Positions 1 to 8,972 of a DNA stretch of 13,456 nt are shown piece after piece. The position numbers and the translations under genes were made by a program. The notes beneath the pieces were generated by a model, which searched no databases, was not told the origin of the DNA, and saw only the letters and a program-made list of their open reading frames with translations. Origin of the DNA: Deltaproteobacteria bacterium (GTDB taxonomy: Bacteria > UBA10199 > DSSB01); assembly GCA_021414045.1 (NCBI GenBank), contig JAIOPF010000227.1:1-13456 (forward strand), given 5' to 3'. Position 1 is the first letter of the stretch; the number at the start of each line of letters is the position of its first letter.

Positions 1-3000
1 TCATAATCATCCAGCTTCTGCAGGTATTCGGCGGCCAGGGAATTTTCCCGGATCGTTCCCAGCAGTTTCTTGGCCTCGGCAACCTTGTTGTCGGCGAGCT
101 GAATCTTCGCGAGAGAAAACACCGCCAGTTCATGCAAGGACTTGTCCTGCTGTCCCACCGCCTTATCGCCCGGATCCATGGCGCCGACCTTGTTGAAATA
201 CTCCTTGGCCTTCTTGTCCATCCCCGAGACCTCGTAAAGCTGAGCCAGGGAATAATAACCGGAGGCTTGCTGGGCGGGATTGTCCTTGAGCGTTTCAATA
301 TGGTCCTTGACCGGCTTGAGCGCCTCCTCCATCCGGTTTTCGATGCCGAGTTGACCGAAGGCTTGGGCGGCTTCCATCGACTTCTCCAACCGGTCCTCGA
401 AGGGAATCGCCGCGTTGCGGCTTTCGGCGAGGATCTCGTGGGCCTGAACGTCGGCCTGGGCGAAACCGCGCACGAATCCGGGATTGAGCGCGGTGAAAAA
501 CTGCGCGTCGCTGTCGGTCTGGGCGCGAGCCAGGCGTTCCTGGAAATCCGTCGCGATCGCGTCCTTCTGCGCAATCTCATCATCGCTCAATTCGCGGAAT
601 TTACCGGCCTTGGTCAGATAGACTTTGATGGAGGTTTCCGCCATGGCCCAATCGCCGGAATACATCGTCTTGATTTTCTCGATTTCGGCCCAATCCTGCT
701 TGTCGAGTGCCTTCAAGGTCGAGTCGGAGCCGCGATCGATGTAATATCCTAAAATACCGTTTTCGAGGCGCGAGCCCAAGCCGTGCTGGCGCATTTCCTG
801 GACGGCCCAATCCTGGTTTCCGCCTAGGGACGGGAAAAAGTAATAGTCGTTGTCCTTCAGGATCGAGCTCGCCAGCTTACCGACCGCCTCGGTCGGCGCC
901 TTCAACGCATCGGCCTGCAAAATCGGGGTGTCCCCTTCAGTGAAGGATTTCTTGAACATGGCCAGGGTGGCGGCCAGTTGCTTGGTCTGCTCCAGGCGGA
1001 AGTCCGCCGGAAGATCGGGATTGGTCTCGATCATTCTGCGCCACAGGTCCGCGTGATTCATCAGCTGCTTGCCGAGCTCTTTACGGACTTCTTCTTTGGA
1101 AATATCTTGAGTAGCGATGAGCGCCAAATCGGTCTGCAGGAGGGAGCCGGCTTCCATCACCTGCCCCTGGCGCACTTCGGGCTTGTACATCGACCACTCG
1201 GCGCCGTACGCCTTCATGTCGTGCTCGGCACCGTGCTCGTTGCTATCCACCAGGAAGGAGATGTGATCACGCATCGTGCTCTGGTGCTCTTTCAGGTTCT
1301 TGTCGATCTCGTTGACGCTTTCCTGGTCCTTCAACTGGTCGAAGAAATTGCGGGCGGCCATCATCCCTTGGATGCCGACATTGTTGTAGCTGTAATCGTT
1401 GCCCTTGAGGCTGTTCGCGGTCCTCGTCGCCTTCTCCAGCATCATGTCCTCGTACGCCTGAAGAACTCCCCCATCGTCGGTCCTGATTCCAGAACCGCGA
1501 AGCGCGTCGAACATCTTGGACTGCATGTCCAAGGTATCGATCGTCGACAGAGCACCCTCATCCTCCGGCTTCACCCAGTACTGCATGTTTTCGATGTACT
1601 CGATGGTTTCCTTGACCTTGTCCGCATTTCCCAATTGGGCGTAGAGCTGCAGCGCCTCGACGGCCTTAGCCCTGCCGGCGACGTAATCGTCCTGCTGGAG
1701 AGCTACCCCTGCTTGATTCATGTCGGAATTGGCCTGTTGGTTGGCCGAGAAAAAAGTCCTCATACCGTCCGGCGTAAAAAACCTGCGAAACCTGGCGTCC
1801 TGCGTATCGTCGCCGACGAAAGCCTGGTGATACATCGCTTCAAAAGCCTTTTCGTCCCAAGCTAGGCCTTCGCTCGTGGCAAAGGCTTTCGCGGCGCTCT
1901 TCAACCCGGGTCCCTCAAAATTCGCCCCATGAAATACGTCCAGCATTTTGAGATTAATATCGTGGTCGCTGGGCAAGGGCATCGCATACTTCCGCTCATC
2001 GACGCCGCGAATGACTTTCCATCCGCTCATGATCTGTCCGTAGACTTCCACCCGAAAGCTGCTTTCCATGGAAGTCGCCGGCAAGGCGTCCATGAGGGTC
2101 TTCCATTGGTCCAGGACGTCAGCCAGGCCCGAGTAATATCCAAACTCCCGGTCGACCCCGGCGGCCGCTTGGGCGTTATCCAACTGCTGGACAGTCGAGA
2201 GTTCGCCTGGCTTCAGATTAAGAGTCGGCAGGGCCGCGTCGCGCAGCGCTATCATCTCGGCCTCCACCGTTGAGACGTCCTTCTGGTACAAGGCTAAGTT
2301 ATCCGTGTAATGGATGTCCTCGAGTAAAGCTGTAATTTTTTTGGTTTCCTCGATCTGGGCATAAGAATTCTTGGCGATATCGATGATATCGTGCGCCGGC
2401 TTAAAACCCTCGAAAGGTTGGAGGGATTTCGACTCCCAGAATTGCACCCGGAAATTGTAAAATTCCCGTGCCAGCTTTAAGTTTTCGAAGCGGTCGGTTT
2501 GGCTCAAAGTGGGAAATTTACGCAGAGTTTCGGCGTAATTGGAAAGTTTCCACATTGCCACCAAGGCATCCCGCTGTCCTGTCCAGGACTTTTCGTAGGA
2601 CTGGCGCCGGAAATTATCCATCTCCGTCCGGAAATCGGAGCGCAATTTCCCCTGATACCGAGTCCGAAAGTCCGTATAGATTTCCCCGAGGGAATTCGGC
2701 GCCGACTGCAGCAGCGTTTGGTAATCCGCCATCGCCTTTTCATAATTCCCGGCGCGTTCGTATGCCTCCGCTCGGTTCAACAAGGCCGAAGCATCGTTCG
2801 GAACTAATGCCAAAACCCTTTCGCTCGCTTCAAGAGAGCTTTGGTATTTCGCCTTCGCGGCGTCCAAATCGCCTTCCGCGACCTTGATGCGGCCCAGCAC
2901 GAGGTCCAGGCGGGCCCGCACACGTAGGACGCTCGCTTGGTCGTCCTTCGACAGCGTGGCGAAATTTTTCTCGAGATCCTCCAGCGCCTTGGAAACTTGC

Positions 3001-4508
3001 TCGGAGGACTTTTTGGCCTCGATGAGCTGTTCCTTACTGAAAGCGACCGTTTCCTGTTTCCCTGGGGTCGGCAGGTTTTGCGCGGTACGCTCCAAGGCCT
3101 TGGCACCCATAGCGACCATCTTGTTCAGATCGGCGATGTCCTGGGTCGCCAACCAAGACCCCGCGTTCTCAGCCTTGTCCAATAGGATGGGGACCGATTC
3201 GGCGACCGGCAGGTATTGCGAGGCTTCCTGCCACCGTTCTTGCTTCAGATAGAGGTCTCCCAGGGCCTTGCGGTCGTCGGCGCTGTCGGGAACGATGCCT
3301 ACGACCGCAAGATAAGCAGCAATCGCTGGTTCGTCCTTTCCCTGAGCGACGAAAAATTCGGCCAAATTGCGATTCGCGTCCGCCGAGCCGGGGCCGAAAT
3401 GCGCCGCCGCCTGGAGATGGCATAGCTTTTCCGCATCCGTCTTCGCCTGATCGGCGAGGCGGGAGTGATAGAAGGAGAGCTTTTCGTTCCAAGGCAGGGC
3501 CTCGAAGGCGGCCTTTTCCTTTTCCGAAGCAAAGGCGAGCTTCGCCAGGCCCTTTTTGCCGGCCCAAGGCGGCGGCTCCAGACCAATTTCGCCGCGAACC
3601 TGGACCACACGCGGATCGTCGCTGCTGGAGAACTTCATCAGCTCCACGGCGTCGAGCTTGCGGTCACCGTTGCTCGATCCCCCTTCCATGAGTCCAGTTG
3701 GGATCCCGGATTTCCGCAGGGCCTCGAACAATTTCATCGCCTCGGGATTACTTTTTCGGTCGAACCCCAGCTTGTAGGGCGTTCCCAATTCATCCGCGAC
3801 CAAGGCCTTTTCGTGAAATTTTCGCGCCTTCTCCTTATCCCCCAGTTCGGCGGCCTTGCTCGATGCCAGCTCGTAGAGCGTCTTCGCATCGTGGTAGCGT
3901 TTCGTAGCGATCAATTCTTTTGCAACGAAGTTCACCGCCAGCGCGCGGGCTATCTTCGCGTCGCCCGCGCCCTGCAGCCACTGCACGATGCCGACCAAGT
4001 CCTTTGGGTCGGCGACGCGGACGGCGGCGCTGGCGTGTTCCCGAGCCGCTTCCGTTTGGTGGCGGCGATACATCAGGTCCGCCAAGGCACGATGCGCGCC
4101 AGAGTTGTCCCGGTCCATTTGGAGGGCCAGCCGGTAGGATTTTTCGGCGAATCCCCAGGCCTTCTCGGCATCCTTGCTTCCGGCAGGCAATGCCTTGGCC
4201 TTGCCCTCGAGTTCTTGACCCTTTTCCACCAGTCGTTTCGCTCCGCCAGCGGGCGAGTCGGTCAAAAGCTTGTCGACCTCCGGCGCCACAAAACCCAGCA
4301 ACGCGAAGGCCTTTTTTAATATTTCGATTTCCTTCTGGATTTTCGGGGAAAATTTATCCGAGTGACTCAGGACATAGGCGACCACCTTCGGGCCATCGAC
4401 TTCGCCGGACTCTTTGTGCGGGAGCTCCTTTTCAGGGATGTGCCCCTCTTTCGCCCAGCGCAGGAAAGTACCGTAAAGATCTCGCTGAGTTTCAATGCCA
4501 TTCGCCAT
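1..4508 (-). CDS. Giant TPR-rich protein, C-terminus beyond the window (more than 1,500 aa)
   Basis: Open without a stop from ATG 4508 to the window edge, about 1,502 codons. Not recognised as a named family. TPR-like helix pairs are visible near residues 125-165, 365-430, 570-605 and 1405-1500. Examples are ALADLMYRRHQTEAAREHA, ALGDLYLKQERWQEAS and RAEAYERAGNYEKAMADYQ. Residues 278-289 (SSNGDRKLDAVE) resemble an EF-hand loop with Ser at position 1 and Arg at position 6. The preceding FEALRKSGIPT (261-271) recurs as FDALRGSGIRT (1000-1010), again followed by a loop-like segment. There is no signal peptide or obvious membrane segment, so it is cytoplasmic or exported by a route needing no Sec signal. 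The chosen start has AAGGGG seven bases upstream. An in-frame ATG nine codons earlier (4535) overlaps the restored stop of the upstream gene. TPRs suggest a protein-binding scaffold; a specific function is not inferred. Confidence 0.85.
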   Translation of the reverse strand, partial: MANGIETQRDLYGTFLRWAKEGHIPEKELPHKESGEVDGPKVVAYVLSHSDKFSPKIQKEIEILKKAFALLGFVAPEVDKLLTDSPAGGAKRLVEKGQELEGKAKALPAGSKDAEKAWGFAEKSYRLALQMDRDNSGAHRALADLMYRRHQTEAAREHASAAVRVADPKDLVGIVQWLQGAGDAKIARALAVNFVAKELIATKRYHDAKTLYELASSKAAELGDKEKARKFHEKALVADELGTPYKLGFDRKSNPEAMKLFEALRKSGIPTGLMEGGSSNGDRKLDAVELMKFSSSDDPRVVQVRGEIGLEPPPWAGKKGLAKLAFASEKEKAAFEALPWNEKLSFYHSRLADQAKTDAEKLCHLQAAAHFGPGSADANRNLAEFFVAQGKDEPAIAAYLAVVGIVPDSADDRKALGDLYLKQERWQEASQYLPVAESVPILLDKAENAGSWLATQDIADLNKMVAMGAKALERTAQNLPTPGKQETVAFSKEQLIEAKKSSEQVSKALEDLEKNFATLSKDDQASVLRVRARLDLVLGRIKVAEGDLDAAKAKYQSSLEASERVLALVPNDASALLNRAEAYERAGNYEKAMADYQTLLQSAPNSLGEIYTDFRTRYQGKLRSDFRTEMDNFRRQSYEKSWTGQRDALVAMWKLSNYAETLRKFPTLSQTDRFENLKLAREFYNFRVQFWESKSLQPFEGFKPAHDIIDIAKNSYAQIEETKKITALLEDIHYTDNLALYQKDVSTVEAEMIALRDAALPTLNLKPGELSTVQQLDNAQAAAGVDREFGYYSGLADVLDQWKTLMDALPATSMESSFRVEVYGQIMSGWKVIRGVDERKYAMPLPSDHDINLKMLDVFHGANFEGPGLKSAAKAFATSEGLAWDEKAFEAMYHQAFVGDDTQDARFRRFFTPDGMRTFFSANQQANSDMNQAGVALQQDDYVAGRAKAVEALQLYAQLGNADKVKETIEYIENMQYWVKPEDEGALSTIDTLDMQSKMFDALRGSGIRTDDGGVLQAYEDMMLEKATRTANSLKGNDYSYNNVGIQGMMAARNFFDQLKDQESVNEIDKNLKEHQSTMRDHISFLVDSNEHGAEHDMKAYGAEWSMYKPEVRQGQVMEAGSLLQTDLALIATQDISKEEVRKELGKQLMNHADLWRRMIETNPDLPADFRLEQTKQLAATLAMFKKSFTEGDTPILQADALKAPTEAVGKLASSILKDNDYYFFPSLGGNQDWAVQEMRQHGLGSRLENGILGYYIDRGSDSTLKALDKQDWAEIEKIKTMYSGDWAMAETSIKVYLTKAGKFRELSDDEIAQKDAIATDFQERLARAQTDSDAQFFTALNPGFVRGFAQADVQAHEILAESRNAAIPFEDRLEKSMEAAQAFGQLGIENRMEEALKPVKDHIETLKDNPAQQASGYYSLAQLYEVSGMDKKAKEYFNKVGAMDPGDKAVGQQDKSLHELAVFSLAKIQLADNKVAEAKKLLGTIRENSLAAEYLQKLDDY

Positions 4509-4532
4509 CGTCTTACCCCTTTGCCGCGTTCC

Positions 4533-4537
4533 CATCA
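4533..4537 (-). other. TGATG stop/start overlap, alternative start of the giant TPR gene
   Basis: The restored reading frame of the upstream 1,220-aa gene ends with TGA at 4537-4535. Its last base begins an ATG (4535-4533) that is in frame with the giant TPR gene. An AGGA lies eight bases upstream of this ATG. It would add nine residues (MGTRQRGKT) to the start at 4508. Either start is possible; both imply tight co-translation of the two genes. Confidence 0.5.
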
Positions 4538-7500
4538 GGGTTTTCCTGCCGCCTGGAAGGCGGGCTCGAAATCCATGGAGGAATCGGTAGAAAATCTCGG
4601 AATCGAATCGCTATTTTCATTGGCGCGGAACTCCAACCTCGCCTGCATTCTCTCACCCAACCACATTTGGAGTCTAGCAAAGCCGGGGACCCCCATCGCC
4701 ATGGTATTTCCAATTTTTAAGGAGAATAGGAAAGCCATCCCTTGGAGCCAGGCCTGGGGCGAAAATGCCGCTTGGAAGGCCTTTTTCGGATCGAAACGGC
4801 CGATTTTGGCGAGCTGGTAATTGCCCATCAGGAAATCCCAGCCTTGAAACGTCGCCTTCAAGATAGGCGGCTCTTAAGACCGCATCCTTGGCCAGCATCT
4901 CTTCCGTCACGGTGACGCCGGCGGCCAATTTCCCACGGGTGACCAGGCGGGCGGCGACGAGCCCCTCGACTTTGCCTTCGAAAAATTTGGAAAAGGCCTG
5001 ATTCGCTTTGCCCAAAACTCCGAACATGGCCCAGTTGAGCATCGTTTCTTCCACGAATGCGAAGGGATCGTTACCGATCTGAGTGAAAGCCTTCCCCACC
5101 CCGGAAAGACCATGATAGGCCGCACCATGCAAAACACGGGCGGTGAGAGTGAAACCCAGGGCATTCGCAAAACTCACCCCGAGTCTGCCCACACCTAAGA
5201 GAGCCGCGCCCTCCGCGAATAAGGCGCCCGCGCCCGCGGCGAAGGGAGTCACCGCCAAGCACAGCGAGAGGCGATTGCTCAAGGTCAGGTCTTTGTATTC
5301 GTCCTGCAACTCTTCGTGGATGGCCATCGCGTTGATGCGTCCCTCTTGGTCCAAGCTCGTGGACAACTCGCGGTATTTACGTTTCATGATCTCGAAATTT
5401 CCCGTGCTTTCAAAATCGTCCCATTCCGCATCGGTGACCGCCGAAGCGACCCAAGCACCGGCATTTCCAATGCCGTTCCAGATGTCGTCGAAGAGGTCGG
5501 CTTCGTCGCTCATCTCGTCATAGGCGCTGATGCGGGCGGAAACCTCGGCTCGCAAGACCTCGAAATCCACCCTTTGTTGGAGGCCCAGGTAGGCTTGAAG
5601 GCGCGCTTCCAGGGTGTTGACGGAATTTCCGGACCAAGGATCGGTGTTTTCGAGCTCTTGCAAAAGCGGCTTCATTCGGGAGCCCGCCGAGGAGGAAATT
5701 TTCTCCACTTCGCCCATTTCCCACTTGAGAATGGCGAGGCTATGGGCCTCTGCCCAGGTCTGTTCCTGTTTGGAGATTTGTTCAAGAGCGGCAAAGGTCT
5801 TGGGCAAATCGCTAGCATCGATGCTTTCCAAGTTATCTTGAACCTGCTTAAATTCGGTGCGAAATGCGTCCAACTTGCTTTGAGCTTTCTCCGTCTCCGT
5901 GCGGGCATCCTCGCGCAATCCATCCAGAACTTGCGATGACGCTCCCATCCATAGGCCATACTCGTATTTAAGAAGATTGAAGCCCCTCCCAAGAAGCGCG
6001 GCGCCAGGGCCCATGCCGGAAGTGTGGTGCTGGATATCGTGGTCTCGGGCGCGGGCCACCTCTTCTTCCAAAAATTTTTCATACAGCTTGCCGCTATTTT
6101 TCAAGAAGGCCACGAGCGCTTTTGCCATATCCGCATCGACGCCCACGTAACCGTTTTCACGGGCCGTGCGAAAGGCGGCTTCATTGATCGAGAAATCTTT
6201 CATCCGCGCCAGGTTGACTTCCAAATCCCTCTGGTAACGGTATCCGATATTCTTCTCGTATAGTTCGGCATGCTCGTCCTTTTGCACCTCTCGAATAAAA
6301 CGAACGATCTCCGCATCGTCATGCCCGTATAATTTCTCCAACGCTTGGACACGGGCTTCCAAAGCAGCGGCGTCGCGGCTCAGCCCATCGCTTTCTCCGT
6401 ATCCCGTGACTTCGTCCCCAAGGTCGTAGGTCAATCCCGTTTCGGGCTCGACCTCCAGATGTTCGTGTCGGTGAACGGTTTTCCTTAAATCCTCGAGCAC
6501 CTCCTTCATCAGGGCCGCCAAGGCGGGATCATCGGTTTCGAGCCGATGCAGGGTCTTCAGGATACGCGACTCTTCCACCAACTTGGGCGAAGGACGCATA
6601 TCGTAAGCGCAGGTTGCCTTATCCTGTTCGGTTAGCTCCGTTTTGAATAGGAGTCGGGAACCTTTCGGATAAAATTTGGCCAGGTCGAGCATGGCAGCGT
6701 TTTTTCGTGGTTCTATCTCCGAATAACGCTGTAGCGCCGCCAACTCCCTCTTCCCGGCTTCCGCCAAATCGGAGCGTCCGTAAAAATAGCCGGCGGCAAG
6801 GTGCAGTCGCGTTTTGCGCACCAGGGGCGACGAATCCAAGTGTTGAATTCCGCCTTCCGCGGAATCTTCCCACCGTGATAAAGACTCGCGCATCGCCGCT
6901 AATTTCACGACCAAGCCCGCAGAATTTCGTTCTTGCGCCATCGGCAAGGCTTCGGACAATAGACCCAGGAATTCCATCGCGCTCTCTTGAAATACCTTCG
7001 CCTTTTCCGGATCCTGGGAAGACCAGGGAAGGACTTTCTGGATGGGGTGAGCTAAATCGAAGAAAGCGGATTCCACCGCGTTCCAATCGCCTTTGCCCGC
7101 GGACTGTGAAAGGGACTCCAAAAGGACGCGGGCATTCTTCCACTCCCCGCCCGATTCCAAGACCTCCAGTTGCTGGAAGGAAGCCTTCAGGGAATCAAGC
7201 TCATCGCCACGTATTTGCAATTTTTTTTGATTACCTGCCGTGGCGCGATTCGCCATCTCCTGCAAAGAAGCCACGGCTTCTTCCTCCAAGAGATCCTTCA
7301 GACCCGACTCGAAGGAATGGATTTCGCCGCGCAGCGCTTCAATCTCCAAAAGAATGCCGGGATCGGCATCTTGCGTCTCTTTGGTGGGGACCAAATTCCA
7401 ACTTCCGTCCGAGGCTTTCTCGTTTTTTAAAGACCCCAAGCTTAGAGGATAGGAAATCACCAAGCGGTGCATCCCATTCTTGAGTTCCCTCCTCTGATAC

Positions 7501-8198
7501 ACGGTGAAACCGTTCAAGCGCTCGGCCTGCGTGAGCAGTTGCTCGGCGGCCAAAAAATCTCCCGCCGCAAGCTTGCGCCGGGCCGATTCGACCCACTTCT
7601 TCGGTTCGCGATGCAAGGCGATGTAGGCGCCCTCATAAGGCGGCTTCACATAGATCGATTGCTGGTAAAAGATCATCTCCGGATCGTTTTCCCGAAGATA
7701 AATCCATTTCGCCAGCACCAGGTCGTCGTTTTTTTCCGCCCAAGCGCCGACTTCGAGATCGTAGGCGATCTTATCTTCCGGCGTCGCAAAAGGCAGCCAA
7801 CGGCGCTGCAGCCCTACTTGGACGGCCTGGGCGAATTTCCCGGATTCGGCGTAGCGACGCGCCAATTCCTCGATAAGACGCGCGTCGCGTTGCCCGTCTT
7901 GATACCGCTCTTCCAGCGCCGGCAATTCGGACAATTCCGGCCTAAAGCCCGCGATCAGTCGCGGCCCCCTCGATTTCACCGTCTCCGCCCAGAGCGATGA
8001 CAAACCGAAAAACTTTGCGGGTTGCTCCAACATTCTCTTCAAGGAGGCCGTCGCTATGGCTCGCTCCGCCTCCCGCTTCCGAGGCGCCACGTGCGACTTT
8101 CTGACCGCAAGCTTCTCCTTGGGCGGGGTTTTCAACGGCAACTCTCCATCGGGAATGGAGACTCGACCCGGATTTAGTTTTTGGAATTTGGGCGTCAT
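4535..8198 (-). CDS. Large helical-repeat protein with hydrophobic C-terminal region, frameshifted near 4862 (about 1,220 aa restored)
   Basis: Start ATG 8198 has AAGGA seven bases upstream and lies 10 bp after the small upstream gene. The first frame runs to a stop at 4674 (1,174 aa), but its last 60 or so residues look out of frame. From about 4862 the neighbouring frame continues with natural composition and codon use to TGA 4535. Residues 1-50 are basic and proline-rich. TPR-like helices follow at about 105-135 and 205-235, long charged helices or coiled coil at about 285-345 and 760-855, and a Gly/Ala-rich hydrophobic region at about 972-1035. A further apolar stretch (WLQGMAFLFSLKIGNTMAMG) lies at about residue 1150 in the restored frame. 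No known family or catalytic motif is recognised. Membrane insertion by the C-terminal region is inferred. The restored stop overlaps a possible start of the next gene. Confidence 0.75.
4840..4873 (-). other. Probable one-base frameshift site in the 1,220-aa gene
   Basis: Frame A reads LRAAYLEGDVSRLGF and then becomes unlike protein (QLPARQNRPFRSEKG). Frame B, open after a TAA at 4874-4876, reads LKATFQGWDFLMGNYQLAKI and continues for about 100 plausible residues. Skipping one base between 4840 and 4873, for example C4862, joins RAAY to LKATFQGW. There is no homopolymer here. A CTT codon that could slip forward to TTG is present, but without a following stop or rare codon. A sequencing error or natural mutation is therefore likelier than programmed +1 shifting. 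Confidence 0.75.
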
Positions 8199-8208
8199 CC
8201 TGCGATCC

Positions 8209-8667
8209 TTAAGCGGCTTTCAGTTGCACGCTCAGTTGCTCTTGGAAATGCTCGCCCAGACGCTTCCACTTTTGGGCCTTGGTCCAGTGATCGCGAGCCG
8301 CGCCGCTTTCCGAGAGTTCGGCTTCGCGGGCGGATTTTTCCTCGGCCTGGGCCTGGACCTGGGCGCGCTTGCTCGCCTTGAGGAATAACGTCAATTCGTG
8401 TTGCTTGATCTGAACTTGGATCTCGAGGCGACGCATCGGATCGGCTTGGAGGGAAGCCAGCGCGGCTTCGACCCGGGGCAATTGCTCTTGCCAAGCCTTG
8501 AGGTCGCCGGTCTCGGCCGATTTTTCAAGCTTGCGGAGTTCCGCGGCGACTTGCTGGACGGGGGTCGAAGGCAGCACCGATTGCTTCGATTGCGCCATCG
8601 CGACGAGAAAAGGATTCAAACCGGGTTTGGTGAATTCGGGTTGGATCGTGGTATTTTCTTGGTTCAT
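8209..8667 (-). CDS. Small helical protein, paralogue of the 12403-12864 product (152 aa)
   Basis: An all-alpha, charged protein with no signal peptide. A short conserved N-terminal motif, PEFTKPGLNPF, is followed by two or three amphipathic helices rich in Gln, Ala, Glu and Lys, ending in KAQKWKRLGEHFQEQL. It aligns over about 136 residues with the other small protein at roughly 55 % identity with one single-residue gap. The start at 8667 is preferred over the in-frame ATG at 8676. AGGAGG (8677-8682) abuts the 8676 codon but lies nine bases from 8667, and the predicted sigma-54 transcript would start near 8684. It heads the left-hand gene group, 10 bp before the large 1,220-aa gene. The family is not recognised. 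An adaptor or chaperone-like partner of the large protein beside it is a guess from position, size and helical content. Confidence 0.9.
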   Translation of the reverse strand: MNQENTTIQPEFTKPGLNPFLVAMAQSKQSVLPSTPVQQVAAELRKLEKSAETGDLKAWQEQLPRVEAALASLQADPMRRLEIQVQIKQHELTLFLKASKRAQVQAQAEEKSAREAELSESGAARDHWTKAQKWKRLGEHFQEQLSVQLKAA

Positions 8668-8676
8668 AGCGCTCAT

Positions 8677-8682
8677 CCTCCT
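8677..8682 (-). promoter_or_regulatory. Ribosome binding site AGGAGG that decides the start at 8667
   Basis: AGGAGG on the minus strand directly touches the ATG at 8676, which is too close for initiation there. It sits nine bases before the in-frame ATG at 8667. Confidence 0.75.
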
Positions 8683-8690
8683 GCCCTTTT

Positions 8691-8710
8691 CTATTCCAAG
8701 AGGCGTGCCA
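8691..8710 (-). promoter_or_regulatory. Sigma-54-like promoter of the left-hand gene group
   Basis: The minus strand reads TGGCACG-CCTC-TTGGAATAG. The known sigma-54 consensus is TGGCACG-N4-TTGCW. The -24 element is perfect, preceded by C, and the spacing is exact. The one deviation is G for C at position -12 (8696). Predicted +1 is near G8684, giving a 17-base leader that carries AGGAGG ahead of ATG 8667. The site is 19/21 identical to the box before the paralogous gene. Confidence 0.55.
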
Positions 8711-8740
8711 GAGAACCGAAATAAAAAATCTGATTAACTT

Positions 8741-8755
8741 ATTAATATTATTAAT
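8741..8755. repeat. Perfect 7-1-7 inverted repeat upstream of the sigma-54-like box
   Basis: ATTAATA-T-TATTAAT, 31 bp upstream of the -24 element. It could be an operator or activator half-site pair. In DNA this AT-rich, short palindromes also arise by chance, and no equally clear copy was seen at the second promoter. Confidence 0.35.
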
Positions 8756-8807
8756 ATTTGTTACATCTAAGAGAATGAAGGAAATGGTGTAGTATGTATG
8801 ATTTGTT

Positions 8808-8817
8808 TAATATTTTA
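8808..8817. promoter_or_regulatory. Conserved upstream element, copy 1
   Basis: TAATATTTTA begins 98 bp from the -24 T of the left-hand promoter. The same 10-mer occurs 97 bp from the -24 T of the right-hand promoter. Flanks are also similar (TATGATTTG versus TATAGTTTG). The distance suits an upstream activator site of a sigma-54 promoter, but shared descent of the duplicated region explains it equally well. Confidence 0.4.
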
Positions 8818-8903
8818 ATTTAATATAAAAATTATATATAATACATATAGTTATTAGCATATTTTAAAATGGTTAAAATTGACAAAATAATGCCATTTTA
8901 GCT

Positions 8904-8946
8904 AAAAATTTACACTATTCCGAACCCCCAGCAGAACAGTAAATTT
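8904..8946 (-). terminator. Possible AU-rich terminator after the right-hand gene group
   Basis: On the minus strand AAATTTACTGTTCT pairs with GGAATAGTGTAAATTT through about 14 pairs, including two G-U pairs and a two-base bulge, around a G-rich loop. Five T residues (8908-8904) end the stem. It starts 27 bases past the stop of the 541-aa gene. The stem base is AT-rich and the T-run is short, so termination may be partial. It separates the two gene groups. Confidence 0.4.
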
Positions 8947-8972
8947 CTTCATGCCCCACAGGTACCCCTCTT

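Larger units (their letters stand above)
8668..8972. other. AT-rich intergenic region between the two gene groups
   Basis: The stretch has no credible coding sequence. GC is about 17 % over 8721-8920 by hand count, against GC-rich genes on both sides. It contains the Shine-Dalgarno and sigma-54-like box of the left-hand group near its low end. It also holds a perfect 7-1-7 inverted repeat (8741-8755), a 10-base element shared with the other promoter region (8808-8817), a 12-base palindrome TTTTAGCTAAAA (8896-8907) and a possible terminator. The GC-rich end contains GCCCCACA at 8953-8960, matched at 13128-13135 in the other region. Confidence 0.8.

Noticed and set aside
978..1865. A 295-codon plus-strand open frame
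   Set aside because: It lies fully antisense and codon-aligned to the giant TPR gene. The composition follows from GC-rich codon bias, and the minus-strand frame has clear TPR patterns. The same holds for long plus-strand frames at 132-752, 3465-4319, 3920-4720 and 6707-7483.
2457..2473. A TGGCACG on the minus strand inside the giant TPR gene
   Set aside because: The -24 element matches, but the -12 position reads TTTTA with no G, and it lies within coding sequence with no gene start nearby.
4859..4865. Programmed +1 frameshifting at CTT
   Set aside because: CTT can slip forward to TTG, but the next codon is GAA, not a stop or rare codon, and no stimulatory Shine-Dalgarno-like site was seen. 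A mutation or sequence error is simpler.
6619..7143. A 174-codon minus-strand frame inside the 1,220-aa gene
   Set aside because: It is Arg/Gly/Pro-rich without a natural pattern, and the main frame stays protein-like throughout this stretch, so it is a shadow and not a second frameshift.
8813..8870. Several short palindromes such as TTATATATAA and ATTTTAAAAT
   Set aside because: Expected by chance in DNA of this AT content and not matched at the second promoter region.
8915..8921. GGAATAG on the minus strand, the same tail as in the promoter boxes
   Set aside because: There is no TGGCAC at the required distance; it belongs to the stem of the possible terminator.
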